64,000 bases of DNA from Ciona intestinalis (Eukaryota; Chordata; Ascidiacea; Phlebobranchia; Cionidae): assembly GCF_000224145.3 (NCBI RefSeq), contig NC_020169.2, positions 292,257-356,256 of the forward strand, written 5' to 3'. Shown piece by piece: positions 1 through 15,400 of this stretch. The position numbers and the translations under genes were made by a program. The notes beneath the pieces were generated by a model. That model made no database searches. It worked only from the letters and a program-made list of their open reading frames with translations, and was not told the DNA's origin. Numbering within the stretch: position 1 is the first letter of the stretch; the number at the start of each line of letters is the position of its first letter.

Positions 1-114
1 AATAAAGCCAACTTTAAGTTGTTGTGCATGAAAATCTCTTCTAGGTTTACATATCATGTTGGGAAGCAAGAAAAGTTCTAGCAGAAGGTATAAATGTTTG
101 TGCTTACTTTCCAG

Positions 115-410
115 GTATTGATGGGCTCTGTATTGAATTCTGGTACTTCATGTATGGTAGAGATATCGGGTCCCTTAATGTATACTGGATGACAGGAGGT
201 GGTGCTAACCAGGAGCTGTTGTGGACAAGACATGGTACGCGTGGACCACAGTGGAGCTATGGACAAGTCAGTTTTATTCAATAAAAATGTGACATTATTA
301 TTAACATATTGTTACAGGCACATGTTACTAAACAACAAACACTCCAAATGGTGATTGAAGCTACTGTAGGTCCTGCATGGGCTGGAGATATTGCTATTGA
401 TGATGTTACA
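115..410 (+). other. Partial MAM domain (MAM0), C-terminal half
   Basis: Exons 115-266 and 318-410. The first carries FWYFMYG and [13 protein letters not shown], the second ends in GDIAIDDVT, the standard close of a MAM domain. The N-terminal half must be before the window. Bases 1-114 are intron ending in a good acceptor (ttccag). Confidence 0.85.
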
Positions 411-3400
411 GTAAGTACAACAGTTCTATTGATAGATACATGTTTTAACGTTTATATGTTTCAGTTTGATTATGGAAATTGCCCACCTACGTTGGATTGT
501 GGTTTTGAGGGTGGTGATGGTGAGTTATGTGGGTATACAAATGATGATACAGCAGACTTTGTATGGATTAGAGGGAGTGGAAGAATAGATGGATACACAA
601 AAGGTTTCAATTTATTACTCAATACTCTTTATAGTTTATGTAAACATATACTTACTTTTCACACACAAAAAATAAAACCAAAGGTTTTTATGTTCTTGGA
701 TTGATATCGCCACAATCGTAGTTATATGTAAGTAATTGGGAAAGATACTCTGCAGTAACTATTGGGTTGACTCAACTACCATGCTGAAAACATGCAAAGT
801 TAAATAAATGGTAACTTGTAAGCAGGCAGGTAATGTATCAAATAGGACACTCCTGTGACAGCTTCCAATGCTGCTCTACTGTGCCGGATATATAAGTGCC
901 ATTCATTTACCTTACACAACATTATCCTTTAGGAATAGCATACGACCATACGTATGGAACTGCTGATGGTCATTACATGTACATGGATACCTCTGCTTCA
1001 ACTGGTCAACGTTCTAGACTTGTTTCTAGGACTTACCCACCAACTAATGCCCAATGTTGACATTTTATTCACATGTGTATGGATCAAATACAGGTTATAT
1101 TAGCAGGTTATAATTAAAAATAGGAATGTTTATTGATGTAATTTTAGGAACACTGAGTGTGTTTTACAAGGAAGAAAATGGCTTGCCCATGCTGCTGTGG
1201 TCCATAAGTGAAGATATGGACAACCATTGGAGACCAATGCAAGTTACTATCACAGCAACAACTTCATATCAGGTTGAAACTTTGTATGATTGAATTACCT
1301 CTAGTGCTACAGCGCTGGACAGTTAGAGTATCTTCTATTAAACAAAACATACTGGATTTAAGTCTCGGTGTGCCAAGGCACTTATTGTCAGTCAAAACAT
1401 TTATAAAAATAATATCTATAACTTTTATACTTTCATTGAAATAAATTTGATAAATAAGTTACCGTTACAGAGCTTTATAAAGTCATTATACATATCACAT
1501 AATATAACCTATTTAAGATTGACTGCCATGTGAAATAAATAAGTGATTGTGATGCATTTATACATTAGTGCAGTAAATACCAGCTCTCACCAAAGTGTAT
1601 GTTGTGTCACAGATTATATTTGAAAGTATTGTTGGAAGTGAAGTAGGGGATGGTCACGATATTGCGATTGATGATATTCTACTTCTACCTAATGCTTGTC
1701 CACCACTTGGATCATGTACATTTGAAGATGGTTTGTGTACTTGGCAAAATTCAGAAAATTCTGATGACTTTGATTGGCTAAGAGCTGCTGGGGAAAGCAT
1801 GACAGCAGATACAGGACCAACAGTGGACCACACACTTGGAACACCATATGGTAAGTTGGTATTCTCCATATGTGTATCTATCAATGCTACCATTGTGGTT
1901 AAGTGTGTCCCTGTGTAAGAAATAGGCTCTTCTAATTGGCAGTCATAAGCAGGCATGAGGTGTATGAAGCTAGTGCATATGGAATCCAATTAAATACATT
2001 GTTATAACTTTTAGTTAATTTACCAAGGCAGGATAAATATATGACGTTCAATAATTAAAGACTGTGTTGTACAGGTGTGTATTTACTTATGGAAGCATCC
2101 ACACCACAAGTAGAAGGAGATATGGCAAGATTATTCTCTGTCAGGTTGGATAATTCAGTACCAAGATGCTTGCAGTTTTTCTATCACATGCGGGTAGGAA
2201 TTACTTGTTTAAATAAATACTATATACAACATTGTATGCAACAATTACATGGGTAATTCTCTTATAATGCTTGTATATAAACTTGATTTCCTACCTAGAA
2301 CAAATATATGTATTGTAGAAACTGTACTCATCGAAACATTAAAAACATTTATGTTAAAATGTCGTAACCACACATTCTTTAGGCTAAGACACCAACAGGA
2401 ATGGGATCAATAAAAGTTATTCAGTATTGGAATTCTGATTATAATTATGAATTATGGGAAGACCATTCAACATATGGTGATCAGTGGGTTGAAGCTATGG
2501 TGGATTTACCAAACAACGTCACACAAGATGATATGTTTGTTATAAGAATACAAGCGTATGTTGGAAGTAGTGCTTACGGTAATTTAACATTTTAGTATGT
2601 TCAAATGCAGCAATAAATAACTAATAAAGAGAAGGAAAGCAAAATGTAGCCTATCATGCTTATGTGCTTCGACATTGAATTCTTTTTTGAGTAAAAAGTT
2701 TGGTTATGGATTTTGTGTCACAAAGTTTTAAAAAGTGCTGCCTAGCATTGCAGCCACGGCCTACTGGAGATACAGCTGATAATTCACATTTTACAATTAA
2801 AATGAGAAGCAAATTGTAGTAACAGACACCATTGTTATTTACTGTCCTTGAAATTTGAAGTAGTAATGTAAAAAGCATATTGATCTGACTTGTAGATCAT
2901 TATAAACTGTAGGTAAATGTATATAATATAATACTCGTTTGAATGACATGTATAATAGATCTGCAAACAACTATAAAAATGTAAGTTTAGACTTGCAGGT
3001 GGTTCAAATTAAAAACCAAACATCTAAACATTGACACAAATGATAACTGACCAAGTGACGATCATTAAAGTTATCTGGTTTACTAACTTTATATGCTCTA
3101 GTTCTGACAAGAATACTCAATGTTTCAGGGGCATAATGTTTAGCGTTACAGTCTCGTAATTTTCTGCAATTGGGTTCAAATTTCGGTAATACCTGATTTT
3201 CTATTCTGTTCTAATCTAAAACTACTTGTGAGTTTTCTTACAGGCAAAGTTTACACTTTATTACCAAATAAGCCTAATGGTTTCATTGCAACTTGCATAA
3301 ATTCAAATTAAACTGTACTATGCTGATATGTTGACATCCAAACAATGAATAACAGTGGTGTTGTTGCATTCAATAGGCCTTCTCATTTCAAAAGTAGAAT

Positions 3401-6400
3401 ATGAGTTTTAAGTATTTGGAGTAGGCCGTGCTGCAGCCATTTTATTATTAAAATTTGTTTCAGCTGACATTGCAATTGATGATATTAACCTGATGCTTGG
3501 TGTGTGTCCTTATGTACCAACAGCACCACCTGACTGTGCATACTATTGTGATCCATCTAACCCATCCACTTCAGTATGCATACCAGCAGCATCTGTTTGT
3601 GACTTTAACATTGATTGTCCTGTTGATGGAATTGATGAAATAAACTGCGAGTATGTTGTGGCCAATTCAACCTTTAAATCCAAACTAATAAGTTGTAACA
3701 GCTAACCTGTAACCAACAAACAAATGAACCTTACGCTTGCTGCCTTTACCCTCTAACCGCTTTCAACCCCCTTGTTTTGTCAGCAATAATTAAGGGGTCT
3801 TGAGCTGTAGACTTTTTTTTATATTTTTAGTATATTATTAACCTAAAACTGCAATTAGCTTAGATTATCTATTCTTTGAATAATCAATTAATAAAAATTA
3901 TTCCTGAACTCTGATACTGTTTATTGGTTTGGTCAATATAGTTATAGAACCATTGTGTTATGTAGGTATGATTGTACTTTTGATCTAGACTTGTGTGGAT
4001 GGATGGAAGCGAGCAGTGGATCATTCCGTTGGTCACAAGGTAGTGGAAGCACACCTGATGCTAATACAGGTAAATAAATGTGGTTGATCTGCATGTTACT
4101 AACATTTTGTCACCTGTTTGTTTGGCCCATGGCACGGTTGGTTAGTGCTGTATACCACTAACCTAAAGGTAATGTGTTCAATGCTCGTCGCTGCTACCAT
4201 TGTGGGCGTATGTGTTCTTGGGCAAGACACTTAGCGGCAATTGGTCCAACCCGGCAGTCATTAATGGATTGTCTAAAATAAATTGTCAGCCATACATAAA
4301 AACTTAAAAAAATTAACATACAAAAAACAATCACATACAGGTTACATGTAAATGTTGGGTTAAAATTTCTTGCACTTGTATTGTACAGGTCCCAGTGGTG
4401 ACCACACAGGAAATGGTCGTTACATGTATGTTGATGCTGATAGTGGAGTAAGTGGTAGCCAAGCTCACTTAGTTAGTAAAGTGATTCCTCAAAGTGGACC
4501 TCAGTGTGAGATGACCATATATTACCACATGTATGGTGATCATATTGGAACTTTGCAGGTCGGCATATCTAGCTACTTTCAATGTTTTGTTCATTTCTTT
4601 AACATACCATAAAATAAGGTAGGTATATCATGTAAACAGACAAAAACAACCACAGACAACCTGCTCATAAGCAAGACACCAGTGTTATACATTATTTTCC
4701 CCACAATGCAATGATAAAAACTGTTATTCATTTATTAGGGCTCTTACTTTAACGTATTCATATTTGCTAGATACTTTGTATTATTGTTCATATATCCTAA
4801 TTTTAGGTGAACAAAAAGATCAATGGTCAGGACAATATAATGTGGTCGCTTGTAGGCAATCAAGCAAATGCATGGTACCAAGCTATTGTTAAGCTAGGAA
4901 GAACAAATACACCTTTCCAAATTGATGTAACTGCTACGAGGAGTTTTGATGTTTTAGGTAAAACATAGAGATACTTTGCTGCTGTCTGTTGCTTTTTGAC
5001 ACAATATATTTACCTAAAACATCTGGCTTAACAAAATGTAATGCAGATTTTATTTAAAGCAACATTTTGTTTGCCATACAGCAACAGCTTTTCAGGTTTT
5101 AAAAAATACATTTTACAAAAAAAATGTAATGCCAGCAGATCAGTTTTGAAGACAATTAATTTATGTTTTTATCAGCACAACTTTTAAAAAACTTTCATCA
5201 TATTGCATTTCAGGTGATATTGCAATAGATGATATAGCATTTCAAAATTGTGGCCTGCCTGTTCCACAGTCTAGCTGTCTTGCCCAAGAATTTCAGTGTG
5301 ATAGAGGGGCATGTGTTGATGTTGCTCGCATCTGTGATTACACTGATGATTGTGGGGATATGTCAGATGAAGCTGGTGAGTTGTTCCGCAGTTTTGTATT
5401 AATATAGTTTAAAGCTGACAATTTAAATTTGCAATTGTGAAAAACCAGTTCTTAGTAATTAGGATATTACAGGGGTTGTCTGCTTAAAATAAATGTTAAA
5501 GATGTTTTTGTATACACTGTATATATATGATATTAAACATTACCATCACAAAAATTGTTTATCATCTTTTCTTAGACTGCACTGCTTACCCTGCAAGGTG
5601 CAACTTTGAAAATGGTGGAATTTGTGATTGGACTCAAGATAATGACGACGTGTTTGATTGGACAGTTTCTAGTGGTTTCCGATGCAGAGCAGATACTGGA
5701 CCTTGTGTTGATCATACAACAAGCACTCGGGATGGAAAGTTTCTATTTATAGATTCTTCAACCCAAATTTCAGGTCAGTGTTGAATGATTTCCTAAAAAG
5801 TATACATATTTTTTCTGGGGTGAATCTAAATACAAAATTACCCTGTCAGTATGGTGCCACGCCAGGATAAATAAGTTACATTTAATTATCTATTTATTTA
5901 TTCATAACATCATTTGTTATAATGTTATTATATTTGTTACATAGGGGAGACAGCTCGTATTTTGAGTCCTACCATGATATCACGTGTCAATGCTGAAGAT
6001 TGCTCACTACGTTTACATTACCATATGTATGGAGAAAATGTCCGAAGTTTGACGGTTTTTACCAGAACTCAAATAGGAGGACCATTAGAACAACAGTGGA
6101 AACAGCATGGTACACAAGGAGATGCGTGGGAACGAACTGAAGTGAAACTTAAACCAATTGCGAATATACCATTCCAGGTAATAATTTTAGCTAAGTTATT
6201 TAGTACCAATATTTGCCAATAATAAATATTATTGATTTACACTTTTTGCCCCACAATTTTGTTATTTCTTGCCTAAAATTATTAAAAATTATGGACCAAT
6301 CGTGTTTTTTTTTTTTTTCTTACAACAGTGAAGTTTTGCATAAAAAAATGGCAACACTGCAAAAACATAATTTTTCGTTTAATTTTTAAGTGTGCTATAT

Positions 6401-9400
6401 CAGGTAAATATAACTTTCGTGTACTGGTGCAAAGAAAAATAATTCTTTCTACTTAATACACACTTACATTTTACGACAATCTTATGTTAGAAAATAAATT
6501 TATCATAAACTGAAAAATTTTCATTGTTTTGAACTTTGTTTACATTTTATAGGTTTTGATTGAAGCAATGTCCCCAAACAGTGCACTAGGTGACATTGCA
6601 ATTGATGATATCAGTTTCTCAAATTCATGTGAAGTGGATGGTAGCGTATTACCACCTGGTACAACTGTTGCAACTACAACTGAATCACCTTGTCCTGGTG
6701 ACCTTGAGTTTCACTGTGGTGATGGAACATGTATGCATATTGAAAAGTACTGTAATGGTTAGTATTGTTGATATAATATTTGTGGCATCATTTCCAGGTT
6801 TGATACTTTAACCATTGTGTGTGTGTGTCCTTGGGCAAGAAAATTTCGCTCCAACCCAGTAGTCACTAATAAATCATCACACATATAAGATATGTTTGTG
6901 GCTGTGTTAGTCTTTTCTTCTTAAATATAATACCCAACAACATATGAAATATTAATAAGTACTAATGAAGAGAATAAATTAACAGCACAATCATAATTGT
7001 TATCATGCCATAAAATATTTTCTTTTTACAGGAGTAACGGATTGCAGCACTGGCTTGGACGAGTTATATTGTGGTGATTGTACATTTGAAACTGACATGT
7101 GTGGTTGGGATGATGTGAGCTCTGGATTATATCAATGGGATCGTGTGTCATCGGGCTCAGTTATTTATCCTTCTTCAGACCACACACAAATTTCTGGTTC
7201 AGGTATTGTATGGAACATCTTCAATGCCTCTTAACCTACTTTGTAGTGACATAAAAGGCCTCAATTAATAACTAAGCTTTGGTAACTGACAAAAGAGTTT
7301 CAGTAATTCAAACCAGAGGCTACTCTGTTTGAAACTCAATACTGCTTGTATTTTGGCAAGTGTTGTCCTTGAGTGAAAGTTTAACTATATTTGCTCCATC
7401 TAGTGGTCCTTATTGGAATAAAAATGCTTTTCTGAACTAGTGTCGGCAACCCAACTTAATAGTGACCTACTTTTTTAACCCATTTTGAGAAGTTTGATCC
7501 ACAATATTACCCTCTAATGATATTTTATTATAATTTTCCAGGTTGGTTTGCATATGTTGACCCAGCAGCTGGTGACTACATGAACTATGCACACTTGATC
7601 AGCCCTCTACTTCCACAAACATCAACCACCTGTGCCATCAACTTCTGGTATTACATGTATTCACCAACGGATTCATTTGATGCAAAGATCGCTTTATTGT
7701 TAAACAATGAGGATGGAAGTCAGGTGAGTTTACTACCTATCATTGTCCTCTAAAACATAAAACAATAAAAGCGTTCCCAAATTATCAGCCAAATAAAAAA
7801 TATCTAAAAATATAAAACACCCATTTATAAAGTTGCGTACTTCAAAAACATAAGTGGACACGAGGTGTATTAAAACACCACATGTGAGCACAATATTAAA
7901 CTCATAGGGGTCATATGTGATATAACTCTAAGTAACTTCTAAACACACAGTAGATAAGATAAGTATTAAACAGACAACAATGATTGTTCTTCAGATTATT
8001 TGGAGTTCTGCAATAAATGGTGGAAATCGATGGAACAACCAAAACATGGTGGTTGGCGCACAAAACCATGGTCACTACTTTGTATTTGAAGTTTACCATG
8101 GCTCAAACGGAGGTTTGAATTTTTATTCATGTAATTTTAGAGAAAAAATAAATAAAATAAATTTTTTTCGGTCCTTTATTAGACATGCCTTTCAACTCAC
8201 CAATCGAAAATGTAAATGCAAATTTGGTTTTTTTTTAATTGAAAACAAATGATGACAAAAATTTAGAAAAACACTGACACTGAGTGTATGATTATTTAAA
8301 TACTGTGCAACACTGATGTTATTAACAACATTTAAATTCACAGCAAGTGCTGCCCTGGATGATATTTCATTCATTGATTGCCAACAATCCTCATCCAACC
8401 AGTGTGACTTTGGTCAGTTTGCCTGCACCACTGGCTCTTGTATTCCAATAGAAAATCGATGTAATTTTGTTGATGAATGTGGTGATAATAGTGATGAACA
8501 AGGATGTCCAAGCTACCAGTGAGTTATCCTATTATCTTTTTCTTCTTGAAACATTAATATAAGTAAGTTAATTAGGCCTTTTTTTAACCATTACTCATTA
8601 AAATATTCCCAAAACAATAGATTATGAATTATGATTAGAAAACATTTTGTTATTAAATGATTTATGTTAAGTCTACACATTCATATACTCAACTGGTAAT
8701 AAAGATGGTAGTTATTCATTAAACTTACATAAGTCATACCACCTATATTATACCTGATTTTTTAAAGAAAGATACTTACTGTTATCCTAACTGTTTATAT
8801 ATATAGAGCTTGTGACTTCAACACTGACTTTTGCTTGTGGGAAACTGATCCATCGAGTACATTGACATTAACAAGAGGGATATCATACGATTCAAATTCA
8901 CCAACAACAGACCATAACAATAATGCTGGTGGTTCATACTTGTATGTTAAAGCAACATCTGCAAATAATAATCAACAAGTATGTTATGTTCTATGCTATA
9001 TGAGTAAGGTGTTACATCGCAGCATCCTAACCTGGGGGTGTAGCCATAGTGCCCGTGGGCCAAAGCTTCTATTATCCATACACCCAGTGCTATGCAACCA
9101 TATGAAATCAATTCTTATGTCAGGATTTGTTAATGATTTTGTTGAGCAAAATAATAAGCAAATTCTATACTAATATTAAACTTAAGTGACCCAAATTTTT
9201 AAACTGAGTTTTACATATATTTTGGAAGCCTAAAATAAATAAAAGACAAATACAGGACATTTTAGCATAATACAAATAAATAATGTCCCAATTGTGTAGA
9301 AGGAGTGCCGAAACAATGATTTGAAGTTATACTATAGTTTTTTAACTTGTACAATGTAAAATTTTGCATAGAGTTGAGTATCTTTATAAAAAGTAATCTG

Positions 9401-12400
9401 TAAATTGCAATAAGTTAAGAATCTCTTTTGTGTAATACGTATTGTTCTTGCTAGACAGATGTGTTTTCTTGCAGTCATATCTCAATGGACCAGTAGTATA
9501 CCCTGTTGATGGTACAGCTTGTCAAATTCGATTCTTCTCCAACATATATGGTCTTGATTCAGGAAGAATAGACATTGGGATTCGAACTACGGTAAATCAT
9601 ATTTCAATTGAATGTGAAACAAATCGCTCATAATGGTTTTATTTTGACAGTCAAGTGGTTATTCCTTGGTTAGCAGTATCGTTACCATAAACAATGATCA
9701 ACTATGGCATAAACAATCTGTACCCCTGAGTTCAAAAGAATATTTCCAGGTATGTTGTTTATAATACGACTGTAACACAGAAGTAGTTAAAAAGGAACAG
9801 TTTATAACTGTGCCATACCAGTTTCAATTCCCTATACTGCTGCCATTGCTTCAACCAAATGGTCACTAATGGGTTTTCCACATTGTCAAAAATACTACAA
9901 AGGTACACTTGGTAACTCATAAATGAGCATGACCACATATTTTGAACACACTGAGCCCCTCATATGTTACAATGATGAAACCATGGTTGATTACACATAG
10001 CTTTATTCAGGTTGTTATTGGGGTTATTCGTGGTGTTGCTGATCAAGGAACTATTTCAATCGATGATGTAAGTCTTTCACCAAGCTGCAAAGTTGATCCA
10101 AATGCCATCCTTCCCTGCCCTGCTAACAACCTACCATGTGACAATGGATATTGTCTTGCAGCTGATAAATTTTGCAACTTCCAGGTTTGAATTTGCTGCA
10201 GAGTTAATTTACAAAATTTAGGCCTTATCCTATCAACATTATGTCGTCATAATTTTACCTTAGTGGAGAAGTCTGGGAATAAAACTCTTTTTAAAAAAAG
10301 CAATTTAGAATTATCTGTTGCATGTTTGCAACAGTTTAATTATCACTTCATAATTAACAAGACTCTTGGCAAACATTTTGCAATATTCAATAATAATGGT
10401 TTGTTTTACAGACTGAATGTCCAGATAGCTCAGATGAACTGACTTGCCCTTCTACTTGTGATTTTGAATCTGCTGGTGGTTTATGCCAATGGTCAAATGA
10501 TCCAAAGAACTCCATACATTGGACACATCAGCAGGCTATCAGTAGTAGTCCTGTAGGTACTGGGGGACCGGCTACTGACCATACGTCTGGTACAAATCAA
10601 GGTATATTTTCCTGAAATTTTAATTAAGAAGAATGAAAAGGTTTGTTACTTTTGACCAACGTAGTCCTTTTACCTCGTTAAATCCGAAGTGTTGGAAATG
10701 TTTTTTTCTAATTAAACCAAATAATCTGAGAATATGTTTTAAAGATCCTATTTAATTCATAATTTATTGACAGGCAACTTTGTTATTTTGAAATCTACAA
10801 ATCAAGTGTCAGTCAACAGTAAAGTGAGCTTGCTAAGTCCAACATTTTCACAAGCTGGTCTCACTTGTTCAATTCAGTAAGTTGTTCTGTGATAACATTG
10901 TTAAATTGTTTATCCAGCATTGCAAAACATTCATCCAGGGCAGGCGTGCCCAACCCAACGACCGCGGTCTACCGGTAGTCCGCGGACCTATCCCAGGTCG
11001 ACAATGACAGGTGTGATAAAAAAAAATAAAAAAATCTGCTGTGGCGTTTAATTAATTACCAAATCATTAATTTTATCAATATCTTGTACAAAAAATACAC
11101 ACCGTGTTAAGAGGGAGTTACGTACCTGTACGGCAACAGGCAAAAAATCCAAGATGACGAATACTATAACGTAAGAATCAGAACAATAGGGATTATTTTA
11201 CAATAATTTCCTTAACCTGGTCTGCATGATTTGTACACTAGTAACTCTCTGTGCTTCTAACTAAGTATTTTGACTAAATTCCCCAAAATTTTGATCCTTT
11301 CCGACTTTTGACAAGCGATCGCAACAAACGTTAGTAGCATGGCAGAGAGATAACGAGCCAAGACCTATCATTTTAACGCTAAATGGGAGGAAGATTATTT
11401 TTTCCTGTTTATTCGTATTCAAAGCCTGTTTGTTTAATATGCAATGCAATGGTAGCGTAGGCCCAAAAAAGCAAATCAGGGGCAGCACTTTAGAACGATA
11501 CACGGGGCTATGAGAGGGATTTTCCTGCAAAAACACAACTAAGCCCCGCTAAAGATGACGTGTGACGCAACAATTGTATGTGTGACGTTTTTCATTTGTT
11601 GCATATTAAAAACATTTCAGTTAGTTTTGGTAACGAAGTCAATGAAATTTGTGTAGTAATTAAAGTAGCTTTGTTGCTGATAAGTTAAAACCATGAGCAT
11701 GACTCATTGAACCCTGCAGTTGCTTATACAGGGGATAAACGCATACAAGAGATATTTCGGCATACGTTATTGCTAGCTGGTAGACCGCGTGCAGTTGGTT
11801 AGTTGAAAAGTAGATCTTGGGTCAAAAAAGGTTGGGCACGCCTGATCCAGGGTATGGTTATAGAATGATATTAGTCCCAAGGCATGTTAACTTGTGATTG
11901 GTGGACATCAGGCCTGACTCCACCATTTTTGGCTTGTGCATTTTAAATGTTTAAGGATAAATTTAGGATAAAAGTCACTCATGTCATAACTTCTAAGTTG
12001 TATTTTCATGTGAGTTTAAAAAATGATTAATATCAAAATTTCAGGTTTTGGTTATACATGTATGGAGACTTTGCTACACTTCGAATTAAGACAGTAACGG
12101 ATACAGATTCAAAAGAATATTGGCAACAGAATGGTGACCAGGGCAGTCAGTGGATCAAACACATTGTTAAATTACCAACTTGTTTAAAAGACTTCCAAGT
12201 AATTATGAGAGCCCTTAGTTTAGTGTTTCTTAAACTGTATGTCGTGACTGGGCTTATATGAAAATGTAATACTTTCACTATAAAAACATTGAATTTAAAA
12301 AGCTTTCTCACTTATTGTGTTAAGTTCTGAAATAAAATATCTTGGTCGAATTCTCCAAACCTATTAAGAGGACTGCAACAAATTTTAGGAACTCCTATTC

Positions 12401-15400
12401 TATTTTAATAGGGTAGATTTATCACTTTTTGTATTTTTTTAGATTTCATTTGAAGTTGAAGTAATATCGGCAAGTCTTGGATCTATCGCATTAGATGATG
12501 TATCGTTCCTCTCATGTGAATACCCAGATGCAACACCTGGCTCAACATGTTCCGCTAACCAAAAACAGTAAGTTTTATCGATTTTCATGAAGCCGTTTTA
12601 TATAGTTTGCTATGATTGTGTGTATCTTTGGACAGTTCTTAATGTTAATTGCTCCGACCAAGGGATCACTAAAGAGGTGGCCAAACGGGAATAAATTACA
12701 AAGTTATATACTTAATAACTAGTCAGCAATCGCATTGGATTAAAATAGTAAATCTGTGTTATATCTAAAGTTTCCTTAAAAAAGTGTCTCTTTCATTTAT
12801 TCAATCTTTTTACCAGATGTATGAGTGGCCATTGCATAGATGCTGATTACTGGTGTGACTTTAACTATGATTGTTGTGATGCAACTGATGAAAATGCTTT
12901 TGAATGTGCAAGCTATTCACGCTGTAATTTTGAACGTGATTATTGTGAGTGGAAAAAACCAAGTGATGGTTCAGGTGAGCCAAATTTTGTTTTAAATATT
13001 ATTTGCACTGTAGCACATTATTTACTACAGCCTCTTGTAACTAAGGATAGAGTTTCTGAAATAGACAACATGGGGTCAGAAGTTTAATGCCGCCACCCTA
13101 CTTAATGTGTGTGTCCTTGGACAAAATCTTTATGTGGCTTGTGATTTCCCATAGGATAAAGTATCATCAACTTTGACCGTTCCCATTTTCTAAAAGACTA
13201 ACAAATTTTTTTTCGAATTTGGAATGAGTTATGCTTTTTCTTTGTAAATATATAAAAATAAGATAAAAAAAAAAAAAAATTATTTTAGTTTTTCGAAATA
13301 CTCAATACTCCTAGGTAATCCTTATGTGTAAGAAGCTATCATACGTTGTGTTCAATGGAACACCCCCCTCCTATACCATAATGTAATTTCAACTTTGTAT
13401 AATAGGAAACGAATGGTTGGTTGGGAAATCTCCAAGTAACAATCCAGCATTCGATCACACAAGCAATTTAGAAAATGGGAAATATCTTTATGTTGATTCA
13501 TCTAGTATGAGTGGAAGTGCCCAACTTCAAAGTTTTGTATATTCATCTACTTCATCTCAGTGTTACATAAGGTAAAAGTAAAACTTGGTAATTTTAATTC
13601 TGGGGTTATAAGGTTTTATAAAGTTTCTGAATCTGTTTGCGATATACAAATTATGAGTTGGCTTGTGATTAAATACTATTTAGACTTCGCCTAAAGTTTT
13701 GTCTCACTAAATGTTTTTCCAAACCTGAATAGCTTCTTATACTAACCACTTAACATCTACAGATTCTATTCATTTATTGAGGGACCAGGAGCACAATCAT
13801 TAAAGGTGATTGTTGTCACAACAACTGGAGAGTCAGTAAAACTAACATTGGCACCAGATGTCAGTGCACAGTGGACACGGAGAAGCATTTTACTTACTCC
13901 AGCTAATTCAGCTTTCCAGGTCAGTTTACTGATAATGAAATATAATAAAGTAAATAGGCAGTGTATCAACGACATGAATTGTTACCAGAAAATATCAGGT
14001 TCTAATTTTGATGTTGTATGCATGTGGGTCTTTAGGCAAGACTCCTATCAGTTTTCCTCCAACTCAGTGGCCACCTTATTGGTTGTAGATAGACAGTACA
14101 AAAGTTGCTACACTGCCAACCACAAACACTAGCTGCTTTAACAAACAGAACATCTGTGTTATAACTTTGAAATGATTTTCTGCATTAGAATAATAACAAA
14201 CGATAATAATGTAATATGATTAAATATTTGTTATTTATTAGGTTGTACTAGAAGGTTTGGTCCAATCTATCAGTCCTGGTGTGATTGCAGTTGATGATAT
14301 CTCATTTAGTGAAGGTATGACTTATAATTAACTAATCAATCTCAAAATGCAATAACCCCATTCTATCAAAGGTTGCATTAAATCACCAAATGAAGGCCCT
14401 GTAATACCTGGTGGTCAAACCACAACCATTATGCCACCATATGTGTGTGATGGTAACAGCTTTTTCTGTGATGAATCAGGATTTGTATGTGTGGACCCAG
14501 ATAAAGAATGTGACTTCAATATGGATTGCCCAAACAACAAAGATGAAGAAAATTGCCGTAAGTTTGTATATCGTTATTGTACATAATGTTTAAACTAACC
14601 TGCCTTGTACAATTATTTATAACCAAAACTGCTCCAATCAACTAGTCACGAATGTATCTAATTGGTCCATAATTTTGGGACTTGTAATAGGTATACGGAT
14701 AAATAATGCATTTGTTTTATCATTTTCAGCAACGCAATGCTCATTTGAGGGAACACCTTCTATAGATGGAAGTAAATGTGGATGGGGTGAAAGTATAGCA
14801 AGCCAACTGGATAGTTTCAACTGGGTGATATCTGATGCTCAAAGTGCAATTATAGGGTAATGTCTAATTTAATGTTTACTGTAAAAAGATTCTTTTACTA
14901 TTTAATGCAGCTTTCTTGTTATAACTTTTAAACAGTACCAACGTTTTGTCATATACAATAAAGCTTTATGAAAATATAGAACATTTATTTCAGCAAATAA
15001 TATTTCATAATTACCTTAGGTTTAAATAGTGTTAAAATTATTTTTTTGATTGTGTTTGTTTATTAAATCGAGTTTATATTTATGAATATCTTTTTTATGT
15101 GAGGAAACACCCACAAATCACATTCTCTTAACAGCATGGCACCAACAACTGACCATACCACAATGTCCCAGCAAGGAAGTTTTGCTTACATTACCAAACT
15201 TGGTTATCAACCTTTACAAACTGCTGAACTTGTTTCACCTATGTTTAAAAAGTCTTTCAGCACCTGCAAGGTGGGTATTGATGTTAATTTTAAATCCCTT
15301 TAATATTTTTTACTTAATCACGATGTATGAAACTGTGTGTTGTGAATGAAGCTCAGGTGTGGCACACAACTTAAACTTACGAAACAGCTTTATAACAGTG

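Noticed and set aside
1654..1989. Minus-strand frame of 111 codons
   Set aside because: Opposite strand of MAM exons with strong family marks on the plus strand.
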